DNA of 64,000 nucleotides from Acarospora socialis (lineage: Eukaryota; Ascomycota; Lecanoromycetes; Acarosporales; Acarosporaceae): positions 992,001-1,056,000 of the forward strand of contig JAMYGW020000010.1 in NCBI GenBank assembly GCA_025617375.2. The letters run 5' to 3'. The notes under the pieces were generated by a model that was not told the origin of the DNA, searched no databases, and worked only from the letters and a program-made list of their open reading frames with translations. Positions within the stretch are counted from its first letter, which is position 1, and each line of letters begins with the position of its first letter. The position numbers and the translations under genes were made by a program. Positions 12,307 through 25,200 of this stretch are shown here, one piece after another.

Positions 12307-15300
12307 TCAATGCGGCGCCGGCCCCGGCGCCGGCCCCGACCCGGAACTCTTCCCGCGAATCCCCACCCTCTCCCTCCTCAACCTCCCCACCTCCCTCCTC
12401 AACTCACTAATCTCCGCCTCCCTCTCGCCCAACACCTTCCTCATCTCCTCGACGCCTTTCCCCGCCGTTACACCTACTATTACCCTCTCCAACTCGTCGT
12501 TAAACCTCCCATACAACAGCTCGTTCTCCGAGTTGGCCTGCCGATACAGTTCCTCCAGCGCCTTGATCTTGCGTTCGTGCGCTTGCACGGTGGTGTCGAG
12601 GTCTGTTTGGAGGGAGGTGAGGCGGGCGGTGAGGGTCCCGAGGGCGGTGGGGAGGGTGGTGGTTTGGAGTGTTTGGAGGCGGGTAGTTAGAGTTTGGAGG
12701 GTGGGTGGCGGGGAGCTGGTGAGGTTTGTTGTTGCGGTGGGTGTTGGGTTCGTGGTGCTGGATGATAAGAGGGTTAGGGTTGAGAGTTGGTCGCTCATGA
12801 TGCGGAGCTCGGTATTTAGGGCGGACTCGACGCCCGTGAGGGCTTTTTGTTCGTTGTTGAGACGCTCGCGCAGCTGTGCGTTAGGCGTGCAGTGGTTAGC
12901 GTTTGGATATTGGGACTAGATTGGTGGAAGAGTGGATCAGCTTACCTTTTGCGGGCTTTGCATTTTCAGTTTCTGCGGGGACGAGGGGGCTCTCTTGGCA
13001 GGTTGAGTTCCGGTGATGAGGTCCGGTTTCTCCTGCAACCCGGTTTTGAGTGTGGGAATGTTTGATTGGAGATTGGTTCGTTTTCTCGGGCTGTATGTCG
13101 TTATGACGACCTCATCGGACAGTCGGTTGACTGCTCGCTCGGTCAAGGTGTTCTTGGGCATCGATGGAGAGTTTTCCTTCCTATTTGGCGATCCGAATCG
13201 ATCCGGCGACCCAAGGCGATCTGGAGAAGTACTGACTCCGATCTTGGTAGGCGAGAATGCTCGAGGAGAAGAACCAATGTGCTGCACGGGCTGCGGAACA
13301 CGCGTTGGTGTTCGAGGCTGCGCTGGAGCCCAGGAGGGTGTGACACCGTGGTCTTGGACGGACTTCAGATCAGAGAGGGAGCTACGTCGCTTCTTTCGCG
13401 AATGAACAGCGACTGATGCCTCGCCGATGGTACTGAGACCCGAGAGGTTTTTGTGACCGCTCCCAGGGCGAAGAGTTTCAGGTCGAGGGAGCTGCTCTCC
13501 ATAACTGAATGCGCTCTGCAGAACGGGTCGTTCTCGCGATTCTGGTCGACTCCGAATTTTCACGCGAGCGTCGGTGTCGGTGGACTTTGATCTCATGAGA
13601 GAGATCTTCGACATGGTCCCTCCCTGCTGTTCTACGTCGCTCGTAGCTTTGGCGGTTTTGCTTAACGTCCTCCAAACGTACCCGACTCTGGATTCTGTCT
13701 CATTCTTACTATTTTCCCGGCTTAAGGTACCGAACCCAAAGCGTTTGCGCAAGGAGGATGTATTGGAGCTTAAGGAACCAGTGTTGGTAGATCGGGTTCG
13801 AGAGGTCATTGAGCCATTCATTGATGCCGACTCTCCACTCGAGCTGACGGGTGGAGTGTCTATATACTAGTGAGTAATCAATCGCACAGTAAGAGTCTGC
13901 CAACTAGACGTACATCCAAGCAATCTATCAGAGTCGTCCACCAGTCGATCGAGAAGCGTAATATATTCGTGAGGATTGCCTTCCCGAACGAGTAATTCTG
14001 CGAAAGTCGCCGTGAGAGCACCCCGATCCCCGTCATTACCGGATGCATCAAGCAGACTAAAGACCGTCAGCAGCTATCTAATTGAGGAGAGAAAGTGACT
14101 TACTCAGCCAGCAGTCTGATTATCGCCGCGAACGCTCGCCGATTCTGAGGAGCCATCTCTCCGTACATTGTCTTGAAATACTCCTCGAACGCAGTGAGGT
14201 GTAGAGTGTCTTCTGAAACTTAGCCCTGGTATAATTCGATAGGGAAATCAACTCACAGCACTTGGTTTGAATTTCAGTCAGTGTCTGAGCTGCAATCACC
14301 GGTCCCATTTGCTCTTTCCAGACGCCCGTTATGAATTTCTCGAAAGCTGCGAACAGAACATCTACAGAGACCTCTGCAGCAGCTTGAATCTTTAAAGGGT
14401 CCTCGACTTCCCTAGTATTAGCATCGACACTGAAGAGTTGCGTTCACCAAATGCTTACGGAGGATGTTGTAGAGCTCATTGACCGCGAGTTCATCGGCCC
14501 AAGCTCTACCTCGAAGGAGTTTTCCCACCACATTGCCACCTCTTGACCGCAGTGCAAGCATGTAGGTCGAAAAAGTTTCCTCTAAAAGTCTCAGAGGATC
14601 TTGATGTCGACTACTGGCGGTCACGCCTCTCAAAGTGACTTCAGAAATGTCTTGCTCTTCATGAACAGTCTTCTGACTTGCAGAACGTGAAGGTGCTCGG
14701 TTTGGTGGCAACATTATCGGAACGTCTTTCAGGTTAGGCAGCGGAGCCCGCTGTTTAGTTGGACTTCCAGTCTCTCTGAGCGAAACACCACCAAAGAACT
14801 GAGAAATCATCTTCACTGGCGAAGTTGGACGGTAGCTCTTGTGTTGCGGCTGCATTTCTTCGACTTTCATGCACAGAGACTTCAGGATTGTTCTGTTGGC
14901 CGTTATAATGGAATTCGTCAATGCAGGATTCTGAGGCTGGTTATGCATGCGGAGTAGGTTGCCAACTGTGACGCAGTTTTAGTTGAATTCCCTCAATAAC
15001 CTCCGAATCACTTACTTCTTTTCATAAATACGGAAGGGAAATTGATAATAGTGACTGTATCTGTTGTGGCATAGTCGTCCAAACCATCAACTTCCAAGCG
15101 GTAGAGATCGTCTGAGAGAGACCTGATAGAGGCAATGATTTCTAAACCATCGTGGCGCATCGTGGCGACTGAGATTGTCGCTGCAGAGTCGACAACGACC
15201 TTGACATTGGCCGGCTTTAGCGGTGATGCCACTGCATTACTCACGTCTTCTTCATAGATGGCTGTCAAAAGCGCTAAACTTTCAGATGGATGTTGAGCGC

Positions 15301-17287
15301 TGCGTAAACCCCACTTGTCGTTCTCACGCTCGGTTTCTGTAAAGCGTCCTTCGACTCTCGCTTTAACCACCTCCTCGGTCCATTTCGAAGCCTTCCCTTC
15401 GAATGCACCGGTCAACCAAAATGCTTGTGTACCTGTAATAGAAATTGGGTTTGCGTCTATGGTATGACCTGAGTTCCCTTGACCTTGAGGCGACTCGTCA
15501 CAGCTCATCCAAACCATACAGCCATTGTGGGATTCGCTGAAACGAATACGTTCAAGGTCAAAGGAGCCTGCGAAGGTGAGCTTTGCTTCGTTAAGACGTG
15601 GGCTGGCTTGATTAGACTCAGAGCCGGTAATGACGGTGGCGGTTGGCCGGTCGACTTCAGCCAAGACGCCTCTTGCAGACGTTTTGCTTCCAGGCGGTTT
15701 CCTAACAACGACAACACATTCTTTGAACAACAACATGAGGCCAGCTGCCTCTCCACCAACTTGAATATCCGTCCTATATGGAGGCGAAAGCTCATTGAAG
15801 TCTGCTGCCGCAATGAGACGACCGCTTGGTGCTAAGTGGTCCGGCCACGAAGTTATGATCCGCTTAAGGCGCGTAACTATGTCCGAAAGGTTGCCCGAGC
15901 TAGCATAGTCCAAGGAGCAGATATCGGTAATGATGTCGCGTGCTTTGAGAAATATTTGTAGAGATGGGTGAGTGGCGGGGAGCAGGTTCGCGATGCCATC
16001 TATGAACAAAGTGTATCTTGGTAACCGTTGTACGGGTTCAATGAGCATTGACCGCAGTCTCTGCTCGCCAGTCTCGTGGACCCGCTGTGAAAAGCTGGAC
16101 GCATTGTCTCTCAAGAAATTGGTCAAGATTTGAGGGAACTCAGTACTCGCTCGCATGTATTCCTGGTATGGTTCCGCAAATCTAGGAAACCATTCGAGGA
16201 GGACCTTTGCGAATCGGACAGCACCTGTAGCATCTCTCTTCCTAAGTGCGACTCCTAGCCGCGAGCCGGTAGACCCTGTGTCAACGTCCGTACGAATGTC
16301 TTCGATGGCTTCATTTTCTGTTTCCTCCAGAATCAAACGACTTGCATCCAGAAAACTGGTGTTCACCTCTAAGACCTTGTTGAGGCTCGGAGGAAAGAGT
16401 CGCTGCATTGCTTGCTCACTAGGACTCGCGCTTCCAAGCGGTTTTGACCGTGCTTTCCGACGAAACTCTTCCGCAACACTGTTTACCAGGTCGTAGATCT
16501 TGCTTACGTACCGTTCTTCCGTATCGACTAGCTCACACATCTCGCGACGCAGAGACTCTTTCTGGGCTTTTAGGAGGGACCTTGAACGACTGATGGCTGT
16601 AGGTTTTGATGGCGCTCTCCGTAGCTTTGACGTTGGAAGAAAGGCGGGCGCTCCGAACGCTTTGATCAAGCCAGCATATTTGCCATACCGAGAAAGGGAA
16701 GGATCCTCATCTGTCTGTCCATTGTCTGCGTAGTCTTCCTCTGTCTTCGTAGGCTCTACTGATCCCTCTGGAAGGATGAGATCCACGTCAACCCATGACA
16801 CAGTTCTTTCCACCAGAGCAGCGTAAATATCCTTGATGACATTGGCCGGGCTGTCCATCTTGACCAGCCTGCTCGCAATGTCTCCAGCATGCATTTCGTC
16901 AAACATCTTTGGTGCGACACCTCCCGGTCTTCTCAAGCTTGCATGCGCCACCAACTTCTTCTTGACTACCTCGGGCATCTCGATGAAGTATTTTAGCAAG
17001 CTGAACCCAAGGCCCCTACATATTTCGTCTCCTTGTTTCTCACGTGGTAAGTGGTCGACTACCGCATGTAAAGGAGAGCTGGGCGAGAGGGTCAACCGTG
17101 GGTAGCTCTGAAAGCCGGCCGGAGTGAAGACGTGGGCTTGGATGCGGGAGCCGTTGAGAGTTGCATTGGTCGTTGGCGAAGGGCCATGGAATATCAATAC
17201 CGGCGCGTCAAAAAGTGAGTCAGTTGTGTGGTAGAGGCTGACAACCTCTGTGGGCAACGCCGGCGGCGCTGCAGATATCAGCACCAT
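12307..17287 (-). CDS. bud3: Bud3-like RhoGEF of septation
   Basis: Seven minus-strand exons give about 1552 aa: 17287-15016, 14965-14459, 14406-14257, 14209-14104, 14056-13914, 13859-12946 and 12873-12307. The N-terminus (ALPTEVVSLYHTTDSLF, then GDEICRGLGFSLLKYF) is characteristic of fungal Bud3. A Dbl-homology RhoGEF domain begins near residue 250 (LVDTEERYVSKIYDLV) and includes the LIEPVQRLPRY helix. The middle part is Ser/Arg-rich. The C-terminus forms a coiled coil (LTARLTSLQTDLDTTVQAH) and ends in a Gly/Pro/Ala tail. In Aspergillus and Neurospora, Bud3 activates Rho4 at the contractile ring for septum formation. Two junctions (14407/14408 and 14210/14211) need unusual GAAG acceptors to hold the frame, so the exact edges there are less sure. 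It is divergent from dcc1. Confidence 0.83.
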
Positions 17288-17882
17288 CGTCAGGGTTTCG
17301 CAGACTTAATGTTATTGTGCTTGTTACGAGAAGCTCGGCTTTTCTTTAGGCTTGGTGTACCACTTTGAGTGCTCCATACGTGCTGCCACTTGGAAGACGA
17401 AGAAGTGGAGGAAGTTGAGGAGCGCGATTATTCTTCATGCGGACGGGATGTGAATGTAAACACCGAACGCGGAAGTTGCGACTTGCCGTGCATCAACCAT
17501 CAATAACGAATGTTGGGTATACAGAAGCAGGAGTTACGTTCAATCTCCAATCTGAAGCTCCTATCTTGACGGCCAGGCCAGGTCAAGCTCTATTAATAAG
17601 CGCGGTCTGTTCTAAGGCGGCCATCCCATGAAACCGGATTGCTGATCAGGGCTCCGTCGACTGTTATTCGACCGTTGTGTGTTTCTGTTTCTGGAACCTT
17701 TTTAACGCGTCTCGGGAGGCAAGCGCGTCTCTACGGTTGCCGGATTGTTCGATTACGCCGATACGCGGCTTCTTCGATGAAAGCTTGGACCTTCTCTGAT
17801 CTTTACACATAGAGCGACTTTGAACAGATCTCTATATATTGAAGAATCTACTTCTACATTTCACGGCCGCTCTCAGAATCAA
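17288..17882. promoter_or_regulatory. Shared divergent promoter region of bud3 and dcc1
   Basis: 595 bp lie between two divergent starts. It must hold both promoters and 5' leaders. I did not find a distinctive operator or repeat in it. Confidence 0.4.
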
Positions 17883-19069
17883 ATGGCGACGCAAGATAGT
17901 AATGGTCTTTCATTGAGCTTCTGCCACGACCAACAAAACTTCCGTCTGCTAGAGCTTCCACCGGATCTTCTAGACCTACTCACATCTGAACAGCCACCAG
18001 TGTAAGCACATGACTTTTCGTGCAGGGACTGGACTGATTGTTCCTCAGTCTCTCACTCAAATCTTCTCCAACATCATCAACATCGTCATCATCCCCTTCT
18101 ACTAGTGGCTTGATGTCTTCTCATGCCGTTCTAACTACGCACAACCAGACTTTCCAGATCCGCCAAGTCCAGTCTTCCAATTCTCTATTCCTCCTTCAGC
18201 CTCAGCTCCCAAGCTTTCCTGATGCAAATGACCTTACTCCTGTCCCCAACTTGTCCGTGATAGCGCAATGCAAGGCGACGCTCGAACTTATTCGATCCCC
18301 TACCTCTGCAGTCGCATGGTTGCAAGAGCTTCTCCCAGTCTACAATGGACCTCACGAGGAGACTGTCGTGGCTTCTTCGAGCGCTTCTCATATTACATTG
18401 GCTGAGCGGCGGAGCAAGCGCGATCATCTTACAGACCTTCCCTTGTCCGATGACGAGTTTGAGAGTGGATGGAGGGAGATATGCGCATTTGAGAGTGACG
18501 GACAAGCACTGAGACCCTCTGCGCAATGTCTAGTACGGGTGTGGAAAGCAATGGTATATGCGTCTACCGAGTATGGAATCTTTCTGGATGGAGTGTTCAT
18601 CACTACCGATCTCTTGGATGGTGTTCTCGAAGCGGACGACTATCCCGTGTCACTGGTTAAGGCCGTCTTACGGAATCTGTCATCGCCAGTGTACTGGTCT
18701 GTCGGGGTCCGCGCGCGTGGTGACGCGGAAAAATGTATTCGGTGGGTGGGTGTAACTATGCTCGAAGCCATGGGAAAGCAATGTACTCCAATCAGCGATT
18801 TCGAGGAAGCGTGGAGAAACGAGCTTCCGGAGCGATGGAGGACAGCGGCTACACTTGATGCATTGAAGGTGAGTTCTAACTTTGTCAATCAAAGTTTAAG
18901 ATACTAAGACTTGCACAAGGGCGCATATACCCAACCAACATCGACGACTATTCAGTTTAACAGTTATACCTCCGACTCCACGTTAGGGAAAGCGTCCTCA
19001 GCTGGGACTAAGAGCCGATCTGGGAATAACTCTCGAAACTGGCATGAGAAATTTAAGGCTACGAGATGA
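17883..19069 (+). CDS. dcc1: Sister chromatid cohesion protein Dcc1
   Basis: Three exons, 17883-18001, 18049-18868 and 18920-19069, give 362 aa. Diagnostic segments are FRLLELPPDLLDLL, TFQIRQVQSSNSLFLLQP, VIAQCKATLELI and the C-terminal NWHEKFKATR. Dcc1 forms the Ctf18-Dcc1-Ctf8 alternative clamp loader that loads PCNA and supports sister chromatid cohesion. The C-terminal winged-helix region is expected in the second half. The first intron is only 47 bp. The spliced last exon restores the conserved tail that the unspliced frame lacks. Confidence 0.88.
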
Positions 19070-19176
19070 TTGTCCACAGGTATCCTTGACTACGTAAACC
19101 ATGACTGAGGCTGAGAAGATCAATAAAAAAAATAGTCTATAAATGCAGGTTGTCACGAGGCCCATTCACCAGCGCT

Positions 19177-20504
19177 TCAACACCACCCATACTTTTCGTT
19201 ACCTACCCAGTCCACAACTTCTAGGGCTGGTCCCTCGCCATACCATTTCAAAGATGTGATGCTTTGGCTTTCCCGGTCTATGACAGCACCAACCTCTGGG
19301 TAAGCCAGCTTGGCTGCCTGAACCACCGTTGGAGTGGGGTTCCACGCTTGTACTTCCCCCAGGAGGGACTTGGCCGCCTCCTGCTGCGCTGCAACGAGCA
19401 GGGATGCTATCTTTTGCACCGGCTTTCCGAAACCGCTGCCATTAGTCATCGGCGACGGACCGTCACTTTTCGAGCCATTGGCAAGATCTCCGAAGTCGTC
19501 CCGGACAATGTCATCTTCCTCTTCTACGACTATCCGAAGGACATCCAATTTATTGCCCTTGTCATATTTTCCGGACGGGTCTCCATTGAAAGTCCTGGTC
19601 CAAATTATCCAGGCTCGCATTCCGGGGGTGTCGCCTGTGATAGCACCTTTGACCTGTGTCTCTCCACGTTTGAGCTCCTTTGCAACAAACTCCTCTCTCG
19701 CATGGTGCCAAGCGATGGTCGCGGTGTCGGGTATCAGCGCCACTCGAGTCTTTTTGCCGGGCGCTGGCGTCGAAAGTGACTTACGGAGAAGCTGCTCATC
19801 AATCTTGCACAGTTCGTCGAGATCTGAGGCATACAGTGGTCGGGTGGGAGGAAGTGAAGATTCTCCGTTGCGGTGCTTTGAACCTCCTGTTGGAGGCAAC
19901 GAAACATGGCTAGAAGGGAACGGATGCCACCCATTCTTCGCATAGAACTCCTAATTCGATACTGTGAGCTCCTCATCACGCGCGATGCAATCAGTCGCCC
20001 TTGCGATCCACCAACCTTCCCAATATCCGAATACAGCACCGTAAAGCGCGATCTCACGCCGGCCTTCTGCTGCCACCTCTCCAGCTCCCTCCCTAGCTCC
20101 TTCATCATCCGCCCCGCATACCCGCGTCCCCTGAACTGTTCCGCGCAAAACACGCTCCCGACTCCATGACACACCACCTCCTCCACCTTGCCCTCCCTCG
20201 TCGCTACCAGGCCCCTCTTCCGCAGCGTCTCGCAACTACTCAGAATGCGACGCGGCGTCCGCGGGTCATGAGCAACGGAGCCGTCGACGAGGATCCACGC
20301 CGTGAGGCCACCGTCGCGCGTGAAGGCTTGGTCCGCGAGGTGGGCTTCACGTCGAAGGTAGGCGGGGAATGAAAGTGCGCCGCGCCAGGAGGCGCCGTTC
20401 AACTTCAGGATCTCATCGTTCTCGGCGGCGGTGGGTTGCGTGAGAATGAGTGTTGGGGAGGTGCTGGGGGGCAAGTCGTCTTGCTTGTGCGCGGACACTG
20501 GCAT
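19177..20504 (-). CDS. lyc1: Lyc1-like lysine acetyltransferase (GNAT family)
   Basis: Two exons, 20504-20016 and 19950-19177, give about 420 aa. The GNAT acetyl-CoA loop appears as EQFRGRGYAGRMM, preceded by GVGSVFC. The junction SDIGK|EFYAKNGWHPFPSS restores a motif conserved in the fungal Lyc1 family. In Yarrowia, Lyc1 makes N6-acetyl-lysine as the first step of lysine catabolism, and the same reaction is inferred here. The start at 20504 (MPVSAHKQ) is the first ATG in frame. Its stop faces that of dcc1 across about 110 bp. Confidence 0.82.
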
Positions 20505-20894
20505 TTTTGGAGATAGCAAGAAATCAGTTGAGTCTCAGTACTGTTTTAGACAGCTGTGCTTTCATTATTGGGATCTGTGAGGGAATTGTTGTACGCAATA
20601 AACGAGATGAAGTTCATTGCATTGTTTTTGATCAGTTGCAAGCGGTTACGAGGAATGTGGTGACCGCGGAATTGATTCCGTTGCCGATACGAAGCGGCGG
20701 AAGCCGAGGACATGTGATCGCTATCGGCACGTGACATCGTATTTGGGAAATCGGCCAGGCAGAGCAATGGTTGAAGAATGAAATCTTGGTGACCTTATCG
20801 CTGAGTATTCCACCGAGCCACACCTCAGGTAGGTATTGCAAAGCCTCACGCAGAGCCTTATGCTCACCGAGCCTTACCAGGTATGGCAGACGGT
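20505..20894. other. Intergenic between lyc1 and O-methyltransferase relic
   Basis: Contains the lyc1 promoter side. No coding similarity was recognised. It marks the left edge of the decayed island. Confidence 0.4.
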
Positions 20895-22065
20895 CTCTAC
20901 CCTCCTTGCCATCGGGCTTCGATGATTACTAGCTTTGACTTGGTAGGCTGGGTAATCCCTACGAATTGGAACCTCGGATCCGCCTGGCGAAACAATCCTC
21001 TCCAGTCGTCAGCTTCCCACTCTTTGCCGTTACCTTATACATTGCCATCATAGGCATGCCAAATGACCTACACATCGACGTCAATATCGGGTGATCCAAT
21101 GTAAGCGCCAGCCTCCACAGAGTCGGGTGATTAAACGCACCGAACTATTCTTTCTCGATAGGTTGCTAGCTCTCGGGGTTCTAGGAGAAGATGTTTGTGG
21201 ATTGAGATCCACCGGAAAAGATACACATCGGCATGATGCACGGGCTGCTCGGAGAAGAAGTCGTGTGTCATGAACGACACTCGACTCGTCAATTCCGGTG
21301 AACTTGACGACTAGCATTGGCCACGACGTCTGGGCGGTCTTGTATGATGTACTGGATGCCGGGATATGCTCTTGCGATTGTGGAAGCCAGCATACCGTAA
21401 GAGCCACCGACATCTACCACTCTTTCGGAACCTACCTCGTTCCGGTGTAGTGCTCAACTATATAAGTCTACACAAAGCCCTCATTATAGCTGAACAATGT
21501 CATCGCGTCGGCAAACCATTGCCGCTTGTGCAGGAGATTCCGCCATCTCAGCAAAACAAGAGTGTTCCGTGCTGTGGTCAATATTGAATCCCTAAAGCTC
21601 CCAAGTCAGCGACTGAAGCATATCATTATCCAATTGAGTTCTTCTGATCTTTCCTTCTATGACTCTGAAGTTAAAGAATGCGTCCCTGATCAAGAGCACT
21701 ACCTCCAATGATCGGCACAAAGTAGAGAAACGGCCTTTCTAGCAACTCTACTAATGAGGAACGAGGAGAGAGATCTCATTATCGCATGGTTGGGCTCTTC
21801 AGAACAAGGCCATTTCTCTACAGCATCAACTGCCTATTGGTTACAATGTCAGCGACTGGCCTACGCTTGGACGCTTTGTGAGACTCACGCACGTTGTCGC
21901 TGGCCACATTTCCTCCATGGTCATGCCAAGCCATTAACGTATCAAAGAATTACTTGCAAGCAGCTCCGAAGCCATCGTATGAGCCACGAATCCTCGCCTG
22001 GACTCACGAAACACGCGATTTGCCATTGCGCTACGAACATAGTCACAGATTTGAGTCTCTTCACC
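20895..22065 (-). pseudogene. Decayed S-adenosylmethionine O-methyltransferase
   Basis: The minus strand holds, in order, pieces typical of fungal class I plant-type O-methyltransferases. First come dimerisation-region fragments (VAHTMASELLASNSLIR, EELLERPFLYF-like). The SAM-binding motif VDVGGSYGMLASTIARAYPG with QDRPDVVANA follows, then VSFMTHDFFSEQPVHHADVYLFRWI, and the C-terminal FRQADPRFQFVGITQPTKSK near 20900-20990. The pieces lie in different frames with several stops, and the first roughly 90 residues are not found. Such enzymes usually decorate polyketides in secondary-metabolite clusters. The conserved order shows a formerly complete gene in place rather than scattered fragments. 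Confidence 0.8.
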
Positions 22066-22249
22066 CTCTACTACTGCAAGCATTAACATTGCATATGTTC
22101 ACCATCCAGTGAAAATGTCAGATAACCCTTAACGTCCTTTGATTCTTTGATATTCCAGTTACGCGACGGAAAGGTCTTTGCCACGCTTTGAGGTACAGTA
22201 GTGGTCTCATCATCTGCGAGGAGGTACAACACACCCCACACACTCTTGT

Positions 22250-25200
22250 TCAGTGGAAGGGGGAAAATGCTAGGTTTCTACTCCTGCTTGCTGCAGATAA
22301 CATTTCTGGTGTCCCATTTATATGTGGGGCGTGCTCCAGCAAGACTTTCATGACGTTGGCGGTTCTCGCTTCTTTGACTGTGGACTCAGTAACCTCCAAC
22401 TCATTGTTGCGTTCAAAGAGGTATTCAATTAGGTTTTGGGTTTGCTGTGATGACCACGGCGTGACGTTGGTGCTGAGTACGGTTGACATGACAGTTGGTG
22501 TGATGAGCATGTCCTTCTCATGATCAAGCAGAAGCCATATGAGTTCACATTCGTCGGACCCCAATCCAAACGGGTTAGAAGACCTGTAATTCTTAGAGAA
22601 ATTGCAAACAACCTCTGGTGTGACTGGACATATGGGACGATGCTTGAGCAGCACCTTCATGATTTCCACATCTTTTGCTGCCTCGACCATAGCTTCTTTG
22701 ACACCTGCGCCACCATCTCGCTGGAGTAAGAGTCGCAAGGTATCGGTGCCAGAATAGGCCAGATTTTCGACAGCGGCAACAAGGATAGGTTCGGTCGCCA
22801 AGAGATTTTGGTCGTGCTCAAGAAACAGCCTCACGACTTCTTCCCCGTACGACAGCTTTTCAGGATCTTTTCCGCACTGGTTTGATCTGACTATCCTTTT
22901 CACGGCAACCAGGAGGTCTTGCTGTGCTATCTGCATGTAGTTTCCGCGGCGCAGTATAATCTCTGCTACATCCTTGGCCCAGTCTTGCCCGTTGGCCCAC
23001 GAGATTCGACCTGATATGGAGGCTGTGAGTGGACTACCGTGCGAGCCACATATTACATCTGGGTCGGCTCCGTGGTCTAAAAGTAAACATACCATGCGTA
23101 CATTCTGTCTATTACAGGCGTAATGCAGCGCTGTACCATGCTTCGAGGAGATGTGGTTCACGTTAATTCCTGCACGCAGGAGGAGTTTCACTACATCCTC
23201 ATTTTCACGTTCCAGAGCTGCAAGCAGGGCAGTGCCAAATTGGTCACTGATGGAATTGAGATCTGCGCCTTTGCCCAGAAGCTGCTGCACAATTGATACA
23301 CTACCGATGTAAGCGGCCAGGTGCAGGGGGTTCCCAATGTTGACGTTAGCTCCACGGGCGACGAGTACTCGAACAATGTGCTCGCAAGCCGCGAGGTCTT
23401 TAGCGTCGGGCTTGTTATAACGTCGATAATGGAGGACATCGTATACGGGTTGATCGTCTATGGTCTTGAACCTAAAAGACTCTGGTGGAACTTCAAGAAA
23501 AGGGGCTGTCAGTCCTTCAAGGGCTGCCTGCAACGGGCTTCCATATCTTGGAGTGAGGGTGTTCACATCTGCGCCATGATCCAGAAGAAGATCTACCGTG
23601 GCCTCCATCTGATGATATGATGCTACCTGCAAAGCGCGACCACGTTCACCGTCGTCCCCGTCGATATCCACTCCACGTTGAAGCAGTATCATGATGCTGC
23701 CATGCAAGGAAGCGGCACATGCCTGGGAGAGAGTCGACGGAGACACAGGTATATTCTGTGCGAGGAGCATCTGGAAAATGCCATCATCTTTAATCGAAGC
23801 TGCCGCAGAAAGGGCATTAGCGCAAGCGCGTTCTTCTAGACTCTCCGGAAGTTCGTCCAGTAGTAGTTCAACAATTGCATGGCCCCGCGAGCGACATGCT
23901 TCGGCCAACGCATTCCATCGTCCCAAGGGATCAAAGATGGTCGCTCTGACTAAGAGCAATTCTCTGACTACTTCGAGCCTGTTCTTCCTCGAGGCAATGG
24001 AGAGCGCGGTGCCATGAGAGTTGAAATGATCGATCGTAGCACCGGCATTGATGAGTAGTTGGACGACAGAGAGGTGACCTGCATACGCCGCCATCTGCAG
24101 GGGAGTCTTGGAAGAGTATCCTTTAGGGTCTATCACTCCGACTTCCAACTGTACATCAGCACCGTGCTCCAGTAAAACTCTAGCAATGTCTTCATGGCCC
24201 TCCGAACAGGCCATGTGTAGGGCACTGGCTTGTTCGTCTCGGTACCAATACGGATAATCTTTCCAGGGTAACTTTCTAGGAGGATTGACAGCAAACCTGT
24301 TGTCAAGAAAGAGTCTCACAATCGCGAGGTCGCCTAGACCGCAGGCGGTTATCAGCAGAGGTGGTTGATCGGACAACTCGGCATGTAGATCAGCACCAGC
24401 GGCGATGAGAGACTCGAGTATGACTAGATTGGGTGACTTAAGGGCCAGCTGCAAGATGGGTTCAGAACCAAGGAACCTGTCTCCCTGTTCGGAAGAACAC
24501 AAATTGACATCAGCACCATGCTGGAGCAAAACATCAACCACTTTCTCGTGTCCTCCCAGGACAGCGGCCCGAAGCGCAGTGCCGTGTTCACCTTCCAGAA
24601 TGTTGACCTCGGCGCCCAAGCTGAGCAGAAGCTGCACAAGCTCTAAATTGCCGAAACGAGCAACGCACTGGAGTGCAGTCCCATAGTAGCACCCCTGCGC
24701 ATTTACATTTACTCCACGTTCAAAGAGAAAGTTCATCCATACACGATCATTTATGGACACCGCCATCTGAAGCAAAAGTCTGTATCGGTCATCTTCCACT
24801 TTCTGGGTGGGCAAGAGTTGTAGTAGCATCTTGACGACAGCTCCGGGACCGGTGTACAAGACATCGTGAACGGATTCGGACTTGCGGAATTGACCGTCTC
24901 TTTCGTCGAAATATTCAAGCGCTGAATCGAGAACGGGATTTAAGTCAGAAGTGTCAGGAATGGGATTCTTAGAAGGACCGCGTTCTACTAGATATCCACC
25001 TGCTTGAAGAAGGACTTTCATTACTCCAGCTGCTCCTAGTTCCCGACCAGCGGCAGTTTTGAAGGCCAACATTCTTCCCGAATGAGTATTCATCAATGAT
25101 GCACCCTTGTCAATCATCAACTGAACAGTTTTGTCGGAACAATGCGCTATAGCACCACTTAGCAGCTGGTCGGAATCTTCATTTGATTCGTCGGGGTTGG

